DNA of 64,000 nt from the NCBI RefSeq assembly GCF_900200035.1, contig NZ_FZTC01000029.1, positions 1 through 64,000 of the forward strand, in the 5' to 3' direction. The notes under the pieces were generated by a model. That model worked only from the letters and a program-made list of their open reading frames with translations, made no database searches and was not told where the DNA came from. Positions 43,358-51,484 of the stretch are shown in pieces; positions within the stretch are counted from its first letter, which is position 1, and each line of letters opens with the position of its first letter. Origin of the DNA: Klebsiella grimontii. GTDB lineage: Bacteria; Pseudomonadota; Gammaproteobacteria; Enterobacterales; Enterobacteriaceae. The position numbers were made by a program, and so were the translations under genes.

Positions 43358-44329
43358 CTATATCGGCAAGCCAGCAGCCAGCATGCGCTCACGGATTTCT
43401 GCCGTGCGCTTCGGTTCAAGCTGATTGCTGAACAGCGATCGGATCTCCGATGCCTTAGCGTCGAACTGCTCGACCATGTCCTTGAGCCGGTAGCCATGTC
43501 GCGCCAACGTCGGCTCCAGGTCGTCGAGCTGGCGCGACATCACCGTTTCCACCAATTCCGCCGTCACCGGTTTTTCGCCGGTCTGGTAGCCCGCTTCCAG
43601 CGCCAATGTTAGATGCAGCTGGACTTGCAGCGGCGTGCGCAGCTTGGTGGCCAGTATGTCGATTGCATCGGCCGTCAAGATCGACTCCGACTCGACCGTG
43701 TTGCCGGTACTGACGCCAAGCAGCCAATGAATGTAGTCGCGTTGGCTGCCGGCGATGCCGTCCAACGTGAAGATGTCGGTGCGATAGCCGATTTCTTCCA
43801 TCGTCGGCCGGCGCAGGTCGTTGCGCAATTTGGGATGGCCCGCCAGGATCACCGACAGCCGGCCGCCGACATCTTCCGCCAGTTCCATCAAGCGTTTCAA
43901 TCCGATCAGCGTGTGTCCGTTCAGGTCGTGCGCTTCGTCGATGAACAGTGCCACCGGGCGCTTGCCCTTTTTCAGGAGCTCTTGCAGCTCCCGGTCGCGT
44001 CGCTCGTTCTGCTTGGGAATCTGAACCAGCTTGTCCTGGGCCAGGTCGTAGTAGAGGGCCGTAATCAGGGTGGCGAGCTTGATGCTGTGCTTTTCCACCG
44101 AAATCGATTTGGCGACGGTCACCCGGTTCTCCTCCTTCAGGATCTGCTGCAGGCGGCGCAAGGTGACCGTCTTGCCGCTGCCCACGACACCGCAGACCGC
44201 AATTAGCCGCCCTTGCATGATGGCGCCCCTGATGTCCTTGATGAGCTGCTGGTGATGCTCGGTTTCATGATAGCCCGCCTGGCTGAGCGCTTGCGTCAGT
44301 CCGTAATACTGCATTACTTCAACTCGCAT
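43358..44329 (-). CDS. tniB: transposition ATPase (TniB/ExeA-like AAA protein)
   Basis: 323 aa. Walker A GVVGSGKT (47-54), Walker B LFIDEAHD (128-135), then sensor-like SVILAGHPKLR. AAA ATPases of this type select target DNA for the TniA-class transposase. It overlaps the transposase gene by 11 bp, as expected for a coupled operon. The symbol marks the family; the element itself is not identified. Confidence 0.87.
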   Translation of the reverse strand: MRVEVMQYYGLTQALSQAGYHETEHHQQLIKDIRGAIMQGRLIAVCGVVGSGKTVTLRRLQQILKEENRVTVAKSISVEKHSIKLATLITALYYDLAQDKLVQIPKQNERRDRELQELLKKGKRPVALFIDEAHDLNGHTLIGLKRLMELAEDVGGRLSVILAGHPKLRNDLRRPTMEEIGYRTDIFTLDGIAGSQRDYIHWLLGVSTGNTVESESILTADAIDILATKLRTPLQVQLHLTLALEAGYQTGEKPVTAELVETVMSRQLDDLEPTLARHGYRLKDMVEQFDAKASEIRSLFSNQLEPKRTAEIRERMLAAGLPI

Positions 44330-45977
44330 GGTCTTCTCCGGATTTTTTATTGCGAAAATAATCGCGTACGCGCGTCAGCACAATGCTGCGGGTCAGCGTC
44401 TCGCCCAGCACCTGGTCGATGAAGGCCCGATCGGCCGGCGGGAGCTTGGCCAGCGGTTGCGCCAGGTCGTTGGCGATTGCCAGCTTGGCGGCGATGATGC
44501 TGGCGAAATGGTATTCGTGCGCTTCCGCATCGAATGGCTGTATGGGAAACTCGCTGGATAGATTCAACGGCGCCAGCCGCAGATCCTCCCCGGCCAGCGC
44601 CGCGATCGGCAGCTTGAGCTGGTCCGCCAGCGAGCGGATGCGGTCGGCCCGCTCGCAGGCGGCGCCGCGCTTGAATGCCCGGTAGCGGCCCAACGGAATC
44701 GGACCGGACACCGGATGGTAAGGGCCGCTTCGGGTTCCCTCGTACTCGACATACAGTTCGCTGTCGAACAGCCCCCACAACAACAGCACCGTTTCGCCGG
44801 CCATGTCCGGTTCCACCTCATAGGCGGTGCCATCCACCGAGACGCGCGCATCAATGCCGACTTTGCGCCGCTCCGGTTCGCGGGCGAAGCGGCAGTATTG
44901 TTCCCAGGCGCACATGGCCCGGATGCCGTCGGGCGGGAAATTGGCGATCCAGTCCTCGATCCGGGAATGTGGTTCAGCGCGGTGGTCTTGCCGGTTGTAG
45001 CGCAACAGGTAACGCATCAGCCACGCGTTGGCCTGTTGTTCGGTTTCCGGCTTGTGAAAGTGGTACAGCGTTTCGTGGGCATCCTTGACGGTGCGGAAGG
45101 GGCGCTCGACCTTGCCCTTCGAGCGGGCTGTCACGCGTTCGCCATCCTTGCCTGCCGGGATGTGGGTCAGCCACTCGATGCCCAGGGACTGCATCACGTT
45201 CTGGAATACGCGACTCTTGGCCACCGGGCCATTGTCGAGATAGATCATCTTGGGCCGGCCCTGGAATGGAAATTCGGCCTCGCCCTTCGCCGCCATCGCA
45301 TTGAACAGAAAGCGCAGTGCCGATTCTGCATCTTCGCCGTAGACGCAGCGGTATTCGAGAAAGCACACGCCGCTTCGGTCATCGACTACGCTGTACAGCA
45401 TCAAGGTGGGATCGCCTTTGGCCGGGTCCACCCAAGACGGCGCTTCGATGCGTTTCAGGTCGGACGGCGACATGTCGAACTGCCAGCAATCATTGCTGTA
45501 TTCGGCCTGGAAACGTACGGCGGGCGGCTGCCGGCGCAGGCGCGCCTGATCCAGGTGCCAACGCGTGAGGTATTCATTCACCGTGCTGCGCGTCAGAACA
45601 CCTTGCGGTGCGCGCACCAAGCCTTGCCCAGTTTCGACGCCATACTCTTCCAGCAGCTCAATGGCACGCTTGGTGGACAGGTGCCGCCCTGCCTTGTTGG
45701 TGGTTCTGAGTTTGAGGGCGGCGACCAGCTCGCAATAACGTTCCAGCTCCGATCGGGGCATCAGGCGCGGCGTGCCGTGATCGACACGATGCGCCGCGCG
45801 CGGCTTGAGGAAGTCCTTCAGCGCCCGATACACGGTGCTGGCGGAGATGCCGTACAGTTCTGCGCTCGCTTGCACCTGCGCCGTCCGCTCCGGACTTTTG
45901 CGGGGCAAGCGGTCCAACCGCTGCCGCAACTGCAGTAGCGAATCGGACGGGATCTGCTTACGCCGCCCCGACGACAT
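44319..45977 (-). CDS. tniA: DDE transposase (TniA/Mu-type integrase core)
   Basis: 552 aa. An N-terminal HTH region (ISASTVYRALKDFL) precedes an rve catalytic core with D in CWQFDMS (about 170), D in MIYLDNGP (about 250) and E in SKGKVERPFR (about 290), then a Mu-type C-terminal beta-barrel (RVSVDGTAYEVEPD). Length matches TniA (about 559 aa). It overlaps the resolvase gene by 20 bp and the ATPase gene by 11 bp. Intact reading frame, so the element may still be active. Confidence 0.9.
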   Translation of the reverse strand: MSSGRRKQIPSDSLLQLRQRLDRLPRKSPERTAQVQASAELYGISASTVYRALKDFLKPRAAHRVDHGTPRLMPRSELERYCELVAALKLRTTNKAGRHLSTKRAIELLEEYGVETGQGLVRAPQGVLTRSTVNEYLTRWHLDQARLRRQPPAVRFQAEYSNDCWQFDMSPSDLKRIEAPSWVDPAKGDPTLMLYSVVDDRSGVCFLEYRCVYGEDAESALRFLFNAMAAKGEAEFPFQGRPKMIYLDNGPVAKSRVFQNVMQSLGIEWLTHIPAGKDGERVTARSKGKVERPFRTVKDAHETLYHFHKPETEQQANAWLMRYLLRYNRQDHRAEPHSRIEDWIANFPPDGIRAMCAWEQYCRFAREPERRKVGIDARVSVDGTAYEVEPDMAGETVLLLWGLFDSELYVEYEGTRSGPYHPVSGPIPLGRYRAFKRGAACERADRIRSLADQLKLPIAALAGEDLRLAPLNLSSEFPIQPFDAEAHEYHFASIIAAKLAIANDLAQPLAKLPPADRAFIDQVLGETLTRSIVLTRVRDYFRNKKSGEDHAS

Positions 45978-46533
45978 CGCTGTCCGCTTTGGTCAGATAG
46001 TTGTAGAGCGTCAATTTGGAAATGCCCATCATCTGGCAGATTTCCTTGATCGTGTGCTTGTCTTCATGGTGGAGCCGCAAGGCCAATGCCAGTTTGGCGG
46101 GGTCGAGCCGTTTTGGCCGGCCACCCATCCGGCCGCGCGCACGGGCAGCGGCCAGGCCCGCCAGAGTGCGCTCGCGGACCAGGTTGCGCTCGAACTCGGC
46201 GAGGGCGCCGAACAGGTGGAACACCAGGCGTCCGCCGCTGGACGTGGTGTCGATGTTTTCCTGCAAGCTGCGCAACCCGACCTTGGCTGCTTCGAGCCGT
46301 TCCACCAGTGTGATCAGGTTCTTGAGCGAGCGGCCTAGCCGGTCCAGGCGCCAGATGACGACGGTGTCACCGGCGCGCAGCACCGTCATCAGTGCGGCCA
46401 GGCCAATGCGATCGGCCTTCGCGCCGCTTGCCATGTCCTCGAACATCCGCTCGCAACCGGCCGCCTCCAAGGCATCCCGTTGCAAGTCGAGGTTCTGGTC
46501 ATCGGTCGATATCCGAGCGTAGCCGAGCAGCAT
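45958..46533 (-). CDS. serine resolvase/invertase (TniR/Tn3-type)
   Basis: 191 aa. Catalytic Ser9 in GYARISTDDQ, the arginine helix WRLDRLGRSLKNL (61-73) and a C-terminal HTH (MGISKLTLYNYL) are all present. It would resolve cointegrates at a res site, most likely in the 348-bp gap 46534-46881. First gene of the transposition operon. Confidence 0.92.
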   Translation of the reverse strand: MLLGYARISTDDQNLDLQRDALEAAGCERMFEDMASGAKADRIGLAALMTVLRAGDTVVIWRLDRLGRSLKNLITLVERLEAAKVGLRSLQENIDTTSSGGRLVFHLFGALAEFERNLVRERTLAGLAAARARGRMGGRPKRLDPAKLALALRLHHEDKHTIKEICQMMGISKLTLYNYLTKADSDVVGAA

Positions 46534-46881
46534 GGCGTCAAGTCCAATTAATCACGGAATTTCAGTGTAGCTGGACTTTGAATCTTGGAAAGGGATGATG
46601 GAGCACCGGAATGCAGGATATAGCCACTTTTTGCGGTTTACTTGAGATAGTGCAAAAAACCTCCGTTTTTTGGACTACACTTGGCATAGGCGACCGGTAG
46701 CAAACGGCCATTTTCTGCCGCTCGTATCACAGACCAGTTCGATGTTAGATCGGCAATTTGACTGGGGTGCGCTGGTAAGGATACAATACTACACAAGACG
46801 ATGATGCAGAAGAATGGGATGGGAAAATAGGTTCTTTGAAGCTGTGAAAAAATGAAAACACTCACATGAAAGGGGGTTGGT
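46534..46881. other. gap between resolvase and first cassette (probable res region)
   Basis: 348 bp without a gene. Its place upstream of the divergent resolvase suggests the res sites lie here. A GTTAGAT at 46744-46750 fits the integron core GTTRRRY and could mark the cassette boundary. No attI sequence or integrase fragment is recognised. Confidence 0.45.
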
Positions 46882-47442
46882 ATGAATACACGATTATTTG
46901 CATTCGTCGGAGGAGACATCGGTCTTTGGCGGATCGTTGGAACCGAAACCATAGTTGGCAAGTCACTGCCTGAAGCCAAAAGGCTCAACGTAATATCTGC
47001 CTCAGAGTTGCAACCTGAAACCAGTGCGCCCTGGGTACTTCGTGGAATAACAAGCAATGAACGGTATGTCATGCGCGAAGAGAAGAGCGAAATTGTGGCG
47101 AAGCAGCAAGGGCTGGCGCGCCCGGAAGCAACTTGCGCAGCGTTGATACCGATCCGAAAAAACGCAGCTTGGTGGGAATTCACGCAAGACGAGCGCCGGA
47201 GTGTTTTCGAAAAGTCAAAGCACATCCAAATCGGGCTTAACTACTTGCCTGCAGTAGCGCGCAAGCTCCACCACTGCCGTGACCTCTCAGAAAATGAACC
47301 GTTCGATTTTCTCAATTGGTTCGAGTTCGCGCCAGCCCATGAGGCTGAGTTCAACGCATTGCTTTCCGAACTGCGTGCAACAGAGGAATGGAAGTACGTT
47401 GACAGAGAGGTCGACATCCGTCTCATGCGAGAAGATGTCTAA
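46882..47442 (+). CDS. chlorite-dismutase-family heme protein (gene cassette 1)
   Basis: 186 aa. The C-terminal half has the family pattern: AWWEFTQDERRSVFEKSKHI (96-115) with the likely proximal heme ligand His114, then ARKLHHCRDLSENEPFDFL and FEFAPAHEAEFNALLSELRATEEW (split here by family blocks). These proteins bind heme; some decompose chlorite, others have unknown or heme-related roles, and the catalytic Arg of true chlorite dismutases cannot be confirmed by eye. It ends 6 bp inside an attC site and has an AAGGGGG ribosome site, as expected for a cassette gene. Confidence 0.78.
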   Translation: MNTRLFAFVGGDIGLWRIVGTETIVGKSLPEAKRLNVISASELQPETSAPWVLRGITSNERYVMREEKSEIVAKQQGLARPEATCAALIPIRKNAAWWEFTQDERRSVFEKSKHIQIGLNYLPAVARKLHHCRDLSENEPFDFLNWFEFAPAHEAEFNALLSELRATEEWKYVDREVDIRLMREDV

Positions 47443-47493
47443 CCCTTCGTTCAAGCGGACGCCTGACGGCGCCGCTTAACTCAAACGTTGGGC
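47437..47493 (+). other. attC site 1 (integron cassette recombination site)
   Basis: 57 bp from GTCTAAC (RYYYAAC) to GTTGGGC (GTTRRRY), with an imperfect internal inverted repeat (TTCAAGCGG.CGCC / GGCGCCGCTTAA). Closely resembles the aadA-type 60-bp attC. It overlaps the cassette 1 stop codon, the normal arrangement. Confidence 0.85.
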
Positions 47494-47504
47494 GTCATAA
47501 ACGC

Positions 47505-48257
47505 ATGAGTGACTCCACCACAATCATCATCTGGGTCGGCCTGACGTTCGTCGCCGCGGGCTTGATCAAAGGCGTTGTTGGTATGGGCCTCCCCACGGTC
47601 GCGATGGGCGTGCTCAGTCTCGTCATGGCGCCGGCTTCTGCCGCAGCGATGTTGATTGTTCCATCCCTCGTTACAAATGTCTGGCAGTTGCTGGCAGGGC
47701 CGGCGTTTGGAGCGCTACTTCGACGGCTGGCAACAATGATGGTTGCAGTCTTCGCAGGGACCATCCTTGGTATCGGTGTGCTCACTGGGCAGTCAGCATC
47801 ATTGGCGGGTGCGGCGCTCGGAGCCGTCTTGGCGCTCTATGGGGTAGTCGGCCTCGCCGCGCCCCGCTTCACGGTTCCCGCGAAAGTCGAGCCTTGGCTC
47901 TCGCCCCTGATCGGTCTTGTCACAGGCCTTGTCACCGGCGCAACGGGAGTCTTCGTCATACCAGCGGTCCCTTACCTCAATTCTCTTGGCCTGGCGAAGG
48001 AAGATCTCATTCAAGCACTTGGGCTCTCCTTTACTGTCTCCACTGTTGCGCTTGCGTGTGCCCTGGGTCTGAGTGGTCAATTTCAGCTCACAGCAGCCTC
48101 GAACTCGCTCCTGGCTGTTGTGCCCGCCTTGGCGGGTATGTTCATCGGGCAGCGCGTACGCAGTAAGCTCCAGCCAGAGATGTTTCGCAGGTGGTTCTTT
48201 ATTGGCCTCGTCGTACTTGGTGTTTACATGCTCGCCCGCGTGCTTGGTACGAGATGA
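47505..48257 (+). CDS. TauE/SafE-family membrane exporter (gene cassette 2)
   Basis: 250 aa, nearly all hydrophobic, with about seven to eight membrane segments. The paired motif GLIKGVVGMGLPTVAMGVLS (about 17-36) and the repeat GLVTGLVTGATGVFVIPAVP (about 144-163) are the two internal Gly-rich signatures of the TauE/SafE (sulfite or organosulfonate anion exporter) family. The substrate is not predictable. It begins 11 bp after attC site 1 and ends 1 bp before attC site 2, so it forms a complete cassette. Together with a chlorite-dismutase-like enzyme it may serve oxyanion or oxidant tolerance; inference only. Confidence 0.86.
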   Translation: MSDSTTIIIWVGLTFVAAGLIKGVVGMGLPTVAMGVLSLVMAPASAAAMLIVPSLVTNVWQLLAGPAFGALLRRLATMMVAVFAGTILGIGVLTGQSASLAGAALGAVLALYGVVGLAAPRFTVPAKVEPWLSPLIGLVTGLVTGATGVFVIPAVPYLNSLGLAKEDLIQALGLSFTVSTVALACALGLSGQFQLTAASNSLLAVVPALAGMFIGQRVRSKLQPEMFRRWFFIGLVVLGVYMLARVLGTR

Positions 48258-48258
48258 C

Positions 48259-48339
48259 GCCCAACCACCGCATCGAGACGGACCGTCACCAGCGGCGCTC
48301 CGCGCCACTGGCTCCGTCCGCTAATGCGGGACGTTGAGC
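48259..48339 (+). other. attC site 2 (integron cassette recombination site)
   Basis: 81 bp from GCCCAAC to GTTGAGC with internal complementarity (GACGGAC with GTCCG; ACCAGCGGCGC with GCGCCACTGGC). Begins right after the exporter stop codon. No further cassette follows. Confidence 0.82.
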
Positions 48340-48436
48340 GGCAGCTTACTTTCATGGCCACTGGCGCCTTTGGGTCGAAACTGGCCATCCAGGAAACAAA
48401 TTTTTGCATGGAACAACCTGCCCCTTTTCAATATTT

Positions 48437-48603
48437 CAGTCGCAGTTAATTCTGGTTGGCGGCGATGAAATGCAGGTCAGCGCGATTGAATGCAGGTTCA
48501 TTCGCAGTTATCTTTGGTTTGAGGTGGGCGCTGGTCGCAGTTAATTCTGGTCAAAAAAGCCGCTGAATGCAGGTCGGAGCTATTTCAAACGCAGGTCGCT
48601 ACA
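48437..48603 (-). repeat. right terminal inverted repeat of the transposon
   Basis: Reverse complement of the left end with a handful of substitutions and the same series of CCTGCATTC and TAACTGCGA units. The outermost bases supply the new stop codon of the adjacent minus-strand gene. Confidence 0.9.
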
Positions 48604-48982
48604 CATAAGGGCAGAAAGTCCCCTCATTTTCTGAAGTGCTGCACACTTGATAGTGCGTCAGCTGCTGGCTATAAATCCTGGCGTCGATAACATGTTGCCC
48701 GTCATCACACATCAGAACGACGATGGGATAACCAAGGCCGCTTACTTCGGGTCCTTGCTGGTCAATGAACGTACACTGAGTAAAGTCCCTGGAGCCGGAC
48801 GATACTTCCTCAATTCCAACCGCTACAGAGGTTTCAAGGGAATGGAAAGCCAGACAAATAACCAGGGCGCTGACTGTTAAAGTCAGAGCGAGTGGACTAC
48901 GTCTGCACCATGCTAAAACAAACCCACAGGTAATAAAAAACGCAATCAGAATAAGGGCGAGGTAGTAAATTTTCTCTAACAT
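48599..48982 (-). CDS. small membrane protein, 3' end replaced by the transposon
   Basis: 127 aa with two hydrophobic segments (about 5-25, 31-52) and a hydrophilic C-terminal domain with several cysteines (TQCTFID, LMCDDGQH, VCSTSENEGTFC). The last sense codon and the TAG stop lie in the transposon end (48599-48603). Joining the left and right flanks restores ...TAT GCT TAA, that is Ala followed by stop, so the insertion changed only the last residue. Layout resembles the proteins at 9891 and 35349. Confidence 0.68.
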   Translation of the reverse strand: MLEKIYYLALILIAFFITCGFVLAWCRRSPLALTLTVSALVICLAFHSLETSVAVGIEEVSSGSRDFTQCTFIDQQGPEVSGLGYPIVVLMCDDGQHVIDARIYSQQLTHYQVCSTSENEGTFCPYV

Positions 48983-49012
48983 TTTAATCTAATGACCGTT
49001 CTATGATTAATG

Positions 49013-49336
49013 TCAGTCAGCACAAAGCTGGTGGCGTCTCATCTGACGATTGGCTATACGTTGTTTGATCCGTACCCGGGCTTCTGCTCTTTCATCTATG
49101 CAGAGCATCTGTCCTATCAACATAAGATGCCTTTCTCCGCGCTCCTCATCCGTGAGAAAATCGATCGGAGTACCCGAATAATCAGGCGGCAACGGCTTTG
49201 CATCCTCCCAGCGTGATATCGCTATAGCCGAAAGGCTATCAAGACGGGTTTGTACGCATTCCCGACCAAGAGACTTGAACAGTTCGATCGCCCGTACCTC
49301 GTCCAGAGTACTTTCCGTTTCTGGCTGTTTCATCAT
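49013..49336 (-). CDS. hypothetical protein, possible antitoxin partner (107 aa)
   Basis: Helical and charged, with Arg-rich C-terminus (EARVRIKQRIANRQMRRHQL). It follows the HigB-like toxin gene after 6 bp, the place of the antitoxin in toxin-first HigBA modules, but no HTH of the usual HigA type is seen. It could be an unusual antitoxin or an unrelated co-transcribed gene. Confidence 0.55.
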   Translation of the reverse strand: MMKQPETESTLDEVRAIELFKSLGRECVQTRLDSLSAIAISRWEDAKPLPPDYSGTPIDFLTDEERGERHLMLIGQMLCIDERAEARVRIKQRIANRQMRRHQLCAD

Positions 49337-49342
49337 AACTCC

Positions 49343-49654
49343 TTACGCATGGGCATGAGCGGTAAGCTTGACCCGGCTTGCGCCACCATCACCCCAGGTA
49401 AAGAGCAGGCGGTATTTTGATGAAACCCGGATAGACGACATTTCGCCTGCCCTTTCACGTTCACGCAGCCGGGTATGATGGATTTTTTCATAGTTGCGGC
49501 TCTTCAGGCGTATCAGGTCAGCTTCGCTTGCCGCATTATGCAGCTCCTCAAGCGCCCTTTTCAGACTGTTAGTTATATCCGTTGGAAGACCTGACTGCGA
49601 TTTCCCGCTTTTAAATAACTTCTCAAGGTTCTTTTCTTCAAATGAATGAATCAT
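49343..49654 (-). CDS. HigB/RelE-superfamily toxin-like protein
   Basis: 103 aa. MIHSFEEKNLEKLFKSGKS, then LPTDITNSLKRALEELHNAA and the terminal strands SSIRVSSKYRLLFTWGDGGA (about 73-92) plus VKLTAHAHA follow HigB order: IxSFxxKxxExLF...LPxDIxxxxxRxLxxLxxA...yxIRxxxxyRixFxW. Such proteins are ribosome-dependent mRNA endonucleases. GAGAAAATATG gives a fair start. First of a two-gene unit with the 107-aa protein. Confidence 0.75.
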   Translation of the reverse strand: MIHSFEEKNLEKLFKSGKSQSGLPTDITNSLKRALEELHNAASEADLIRLKSRNYEKIHHTRLRERERAGEMSSIRVSSKYRLLFTWGDGGASRVKLTAHAHA

Positions 49655-49926
49655 ATTTTCTCCTTTGTTGAAAACATGATTGCATATTAAAACGCTGCAT
49701 CAAGGGGTCATTTTTAGTTTGATCGTGAAAATTCATAAATTAATTACCATAAACATCCGCCATTTATGATTGATGATTTTCCAACAGGGCTGGTTCTGAC
49801 TTCATAATTTCTGAATGTTTATGATGATAATACTTTTCCGAGGTGATTTTTCACTCATCGCATAATTAGGGGGTTATGGTGGCTTGGTGAAATGATATAA
49901 TATGATAAAGATAAAGGGGGCGGCTT

Positions 49927-50199
49927 ATGTCAGGTTGTATCAATTGTCAGACTATCTTTACTGAAAAAAGCAAAATGCTTATAACCTCAGAAAATAGTGC
50001 AAACTCTATCCTGGAGCAACTTGAGTCGGCGGGGGTTCCTGTTGAATCACAATGCCGTTCAGGTTTTTGTGGTGCATGCAGGCTCAAGAAAAAATCAGGA
50101 GAAGTCACTTACGACTGCGTCCCCCTGGCTTACGTGGGTGCGGATGAAATTCTTCCATGCTGCTGCCGTCCCTGTGGCGATGTAGTCCTTGATATTTGA
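49927..50199 (+). CDS. YfaE-like 2Fe-2S ferredoxin
   Basis: 90 aa. C43-x4-C48-x2-C51 (SQCRSGFCGACRLK) and EILPCCCRP (74-82) match the plant-type cluster ligands and the CCCR end of YfaE. YfaE maintains the diferric-tyrosyl cofactor of class Ia ribonucleotide reductase (NrdB). No nrdA/nrdB lies in the window, so it would serve a chromosomal or distant plasmid enzyme. ATG 49927 has AAGGGGGCGG upstream. Confidence 0.85.
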   Translation: MSGCINCQTIFTEKSKMLITSENSANSILEQLESAGVPVESQCRSGFCGACRLKKKSGEVTYDCVPLAYVGADEILPCCCRPCGDVVLDI

Positions 50200-50242
50200 T
50201 CATAAACCCTGATTGCTACGCTTTAAAACCCGGGGGGGGGCT

Positions 50243-50476
50243 ATGGCGAAGAAAGGAATAGAAAAAATCGTACAGGAGGCTCTGTTAAAGGGTTATACCG
50301 TAAACAGAAGTGAAGACCGGTTTGAAATTTCTAAACCAGGTAAAAAACTAATTAGCCTGGTGATCTTGCCTGATGGTACGGCCTATCGCGGTGATGTAGA
50401 ACTGACCATTACCAAAACGATATGGACACAGAAACAGATGAAAGAAGTTCTTGGGCTTTCTGTCTCAGAAAAGTAA
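50243..50476 (+). CDS. hypothetical small basic protein (77 aa)
   Basis: ATG 50243 (MAKKGIEKIVQEALLKGYTV) follows a G9 run that can serve as the ribosome site; an in-frame upstream start at 50213 has none. Helix-strand-strand-helix order (DRFEISKPGKKLISLVILPD) is seen but no family. Its last codons overlap an AAAGTAACTTT palindrome (50470-50480). Confidence 0.6.
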   Translation: MAKKGIEKIVQEALLKGYTVNRSEDRFEISKPGKKLISLVILPDGTAYRGDVELTITKTIWTQKQMKEVLGLSVSEK

Positions 50477-50521
50477 CTTTCTTTGATTGCAGCAACTATC
50501 AACAACACGAGAGAGACCACT

Positions 50522-51136
50522 ATGTCGGACCAGGCTAAGTATTATGATTATTACCTTGTTGAAGGGCCAAAGGTTAAGGAGTTAATTGAATCCTATTATG
50601 CACTCGGCGAACAACGTTCCAGGGTGCTTGATGACGCCTGCAAGTTAGTCGGGGCAATTGCATTCATTAATTCAAGCGGTTTGGGGGATAAAGGGGATAA
50701 ATTGCGCGCCTTTGCCTGGGATGCCGATTTTACGTTTCCGTGCCCCATCACGATAAAAGAACGGTCTATATTCAATAATAAACCGGTAGTAATTGTACGT
50801 GGCAAAGGCAACACAAAGGAAGGTCGTGAGTACAATAAAAAACTGGATTCAGTCATTAAATCAGCAAATGAAAGCCTCGGTTCTTACCCTTGTTGGGCAT
50901 CTTACATCATTAACCACTATGGCGTGATGCGTACAGCACAAGGAGGTCCATCCTCCTTCCACAAGCATGCCACAGCCATGCTGACAACAAATTGCGGTAT
51001 GCTCCGTGAAAGAAATGATGTTCTGGTATTTTGTATTCCGAATAGAGAAGACAGATTCAGAAACGAAGTATCTATCCCCCCTGAGTTTAAAAAATTAACC
51101 TATGGACAGTATTATGATATGACTTCCTCTCAGTGA
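50522..51136 (+). CDS. hypothetical protein (204 aa)
   Basis: ATG 50522 (MSDQAKYYDYYLVEGPKVKE) has GAGAGAGACC upstream. Soluble; resembles DUF5420-type plasmid and phage proteins in its N-terminal YYLVEGPKVKELIESYYAL pattern, though this is from memory and not strong. The palindrome at 50470-50480, followed by CTTTGATTGC, lies about 40 bp before the start. Confidence 0.6.
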   Translation: MSDQAKYYDYYLVEGPKVKELIESYYALGEQRSRVLDDACKLVGAIAFINSSGLGDKGDKLRAFAWDADFTFPCPITIKERSIFNNKPVVIVRGKGNTKEGREYNKKLDSVIKSANESLGSYPCWASYIINHYGVMRTAQGGPSSFHKHATAMLTTNCGMLRERNDVLVFCIPNREDRFRNEVSIPPEFKKLTYGQYYDMTSSQ

Positions 51137-51313
51137 GAGTTTTTATTATCTTTAACTGAAATAGCAAGCAACATTTCTTTTATAGAAAAAGGAAAGAACA
51201 TGAGTGGTTTTATTATGGAGCTATATTTTATTAAATATAATTCTAGATGTTAGGGGGTTGATGGGCGAGTTAAATGGAGTAGGATAACACTAATAACTCA
51301 AAAAGAGGTGGTC

Positions 51314-51469
51314 ATGAAACTTCAACAAAATGAAAACTGGCAAACCCGCTCTCGTGGTGATAACGACAGTGAATACCAGATTTACCTTGCCTGTGCAGAT
51401 AATGGTAACGGTATTGACGTCACTACCGGAAAACCACTAAAAACTTACGATGAATGGTGTAACAGCTGA
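51314..51469 (+). CDS. small protein of 51 aa
   Basis: ATG 51314 with AGAGGTGG 3-10 nt upstream. MKLQQNENWQTRSRGDNDSE; acidic-polar with two cysteines (LACADNG, EWCNS). TTGKPLKTYDEWCNS resembles ends of short plasmid proteins found before zinc-finger-like genes. It is 15 bp from the next gene. Confidence 0.6.
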   Translation: MKLQQNENWQTRSRGDNDSEYQIYLACADNGNGIDVTTGKPLKTYDEWCNS

Positions 51470-51484
51470 TTAAGGGAGCCATAA

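Larger units (their letters stand above)
43138..48603. mobile_element. TniA/TniB-type transposon carrying two integron cassettes
   Basis: 5466 bp, bounded by TGTAGCGACCTGC ... GCAGGTCGCTACA. The ends are inverted repeats of about 166 bp (43138-43303 and 48437-48603), roughly 90% identical, each with several short direct units (CCTGCATTCA and TTAACTGCGA). Inside are a transposase, an ATPase and a resolvase on the minus strand and two cassette genes on the plus strand. GC content is clearly higher than in the plasmid backbone. The flanks (TTAAG, CATAA) do not form a target duplication. A TniQ-like gene is absent. Confidence 0.92.

Noticed and set aside
44715-45938. A 407-codon open frame on the plus strand
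   Set aside because: It is antisense to the transposase gene, whose catalytic motifs are clear. High GC content lengthens such shadow frames.
46638-47225. A 195-codon minus-strand frame opposite the first cassette gene
   Set aside because: The plus-strand frame has chlorite-dismutase family motifs, a ribosome site and an attC site at its end.
43133-48608. A 5-bp target duplication for the transposon
   Set aside because: The flanks are TTAAG and CATAA; they do not match in either orientation.
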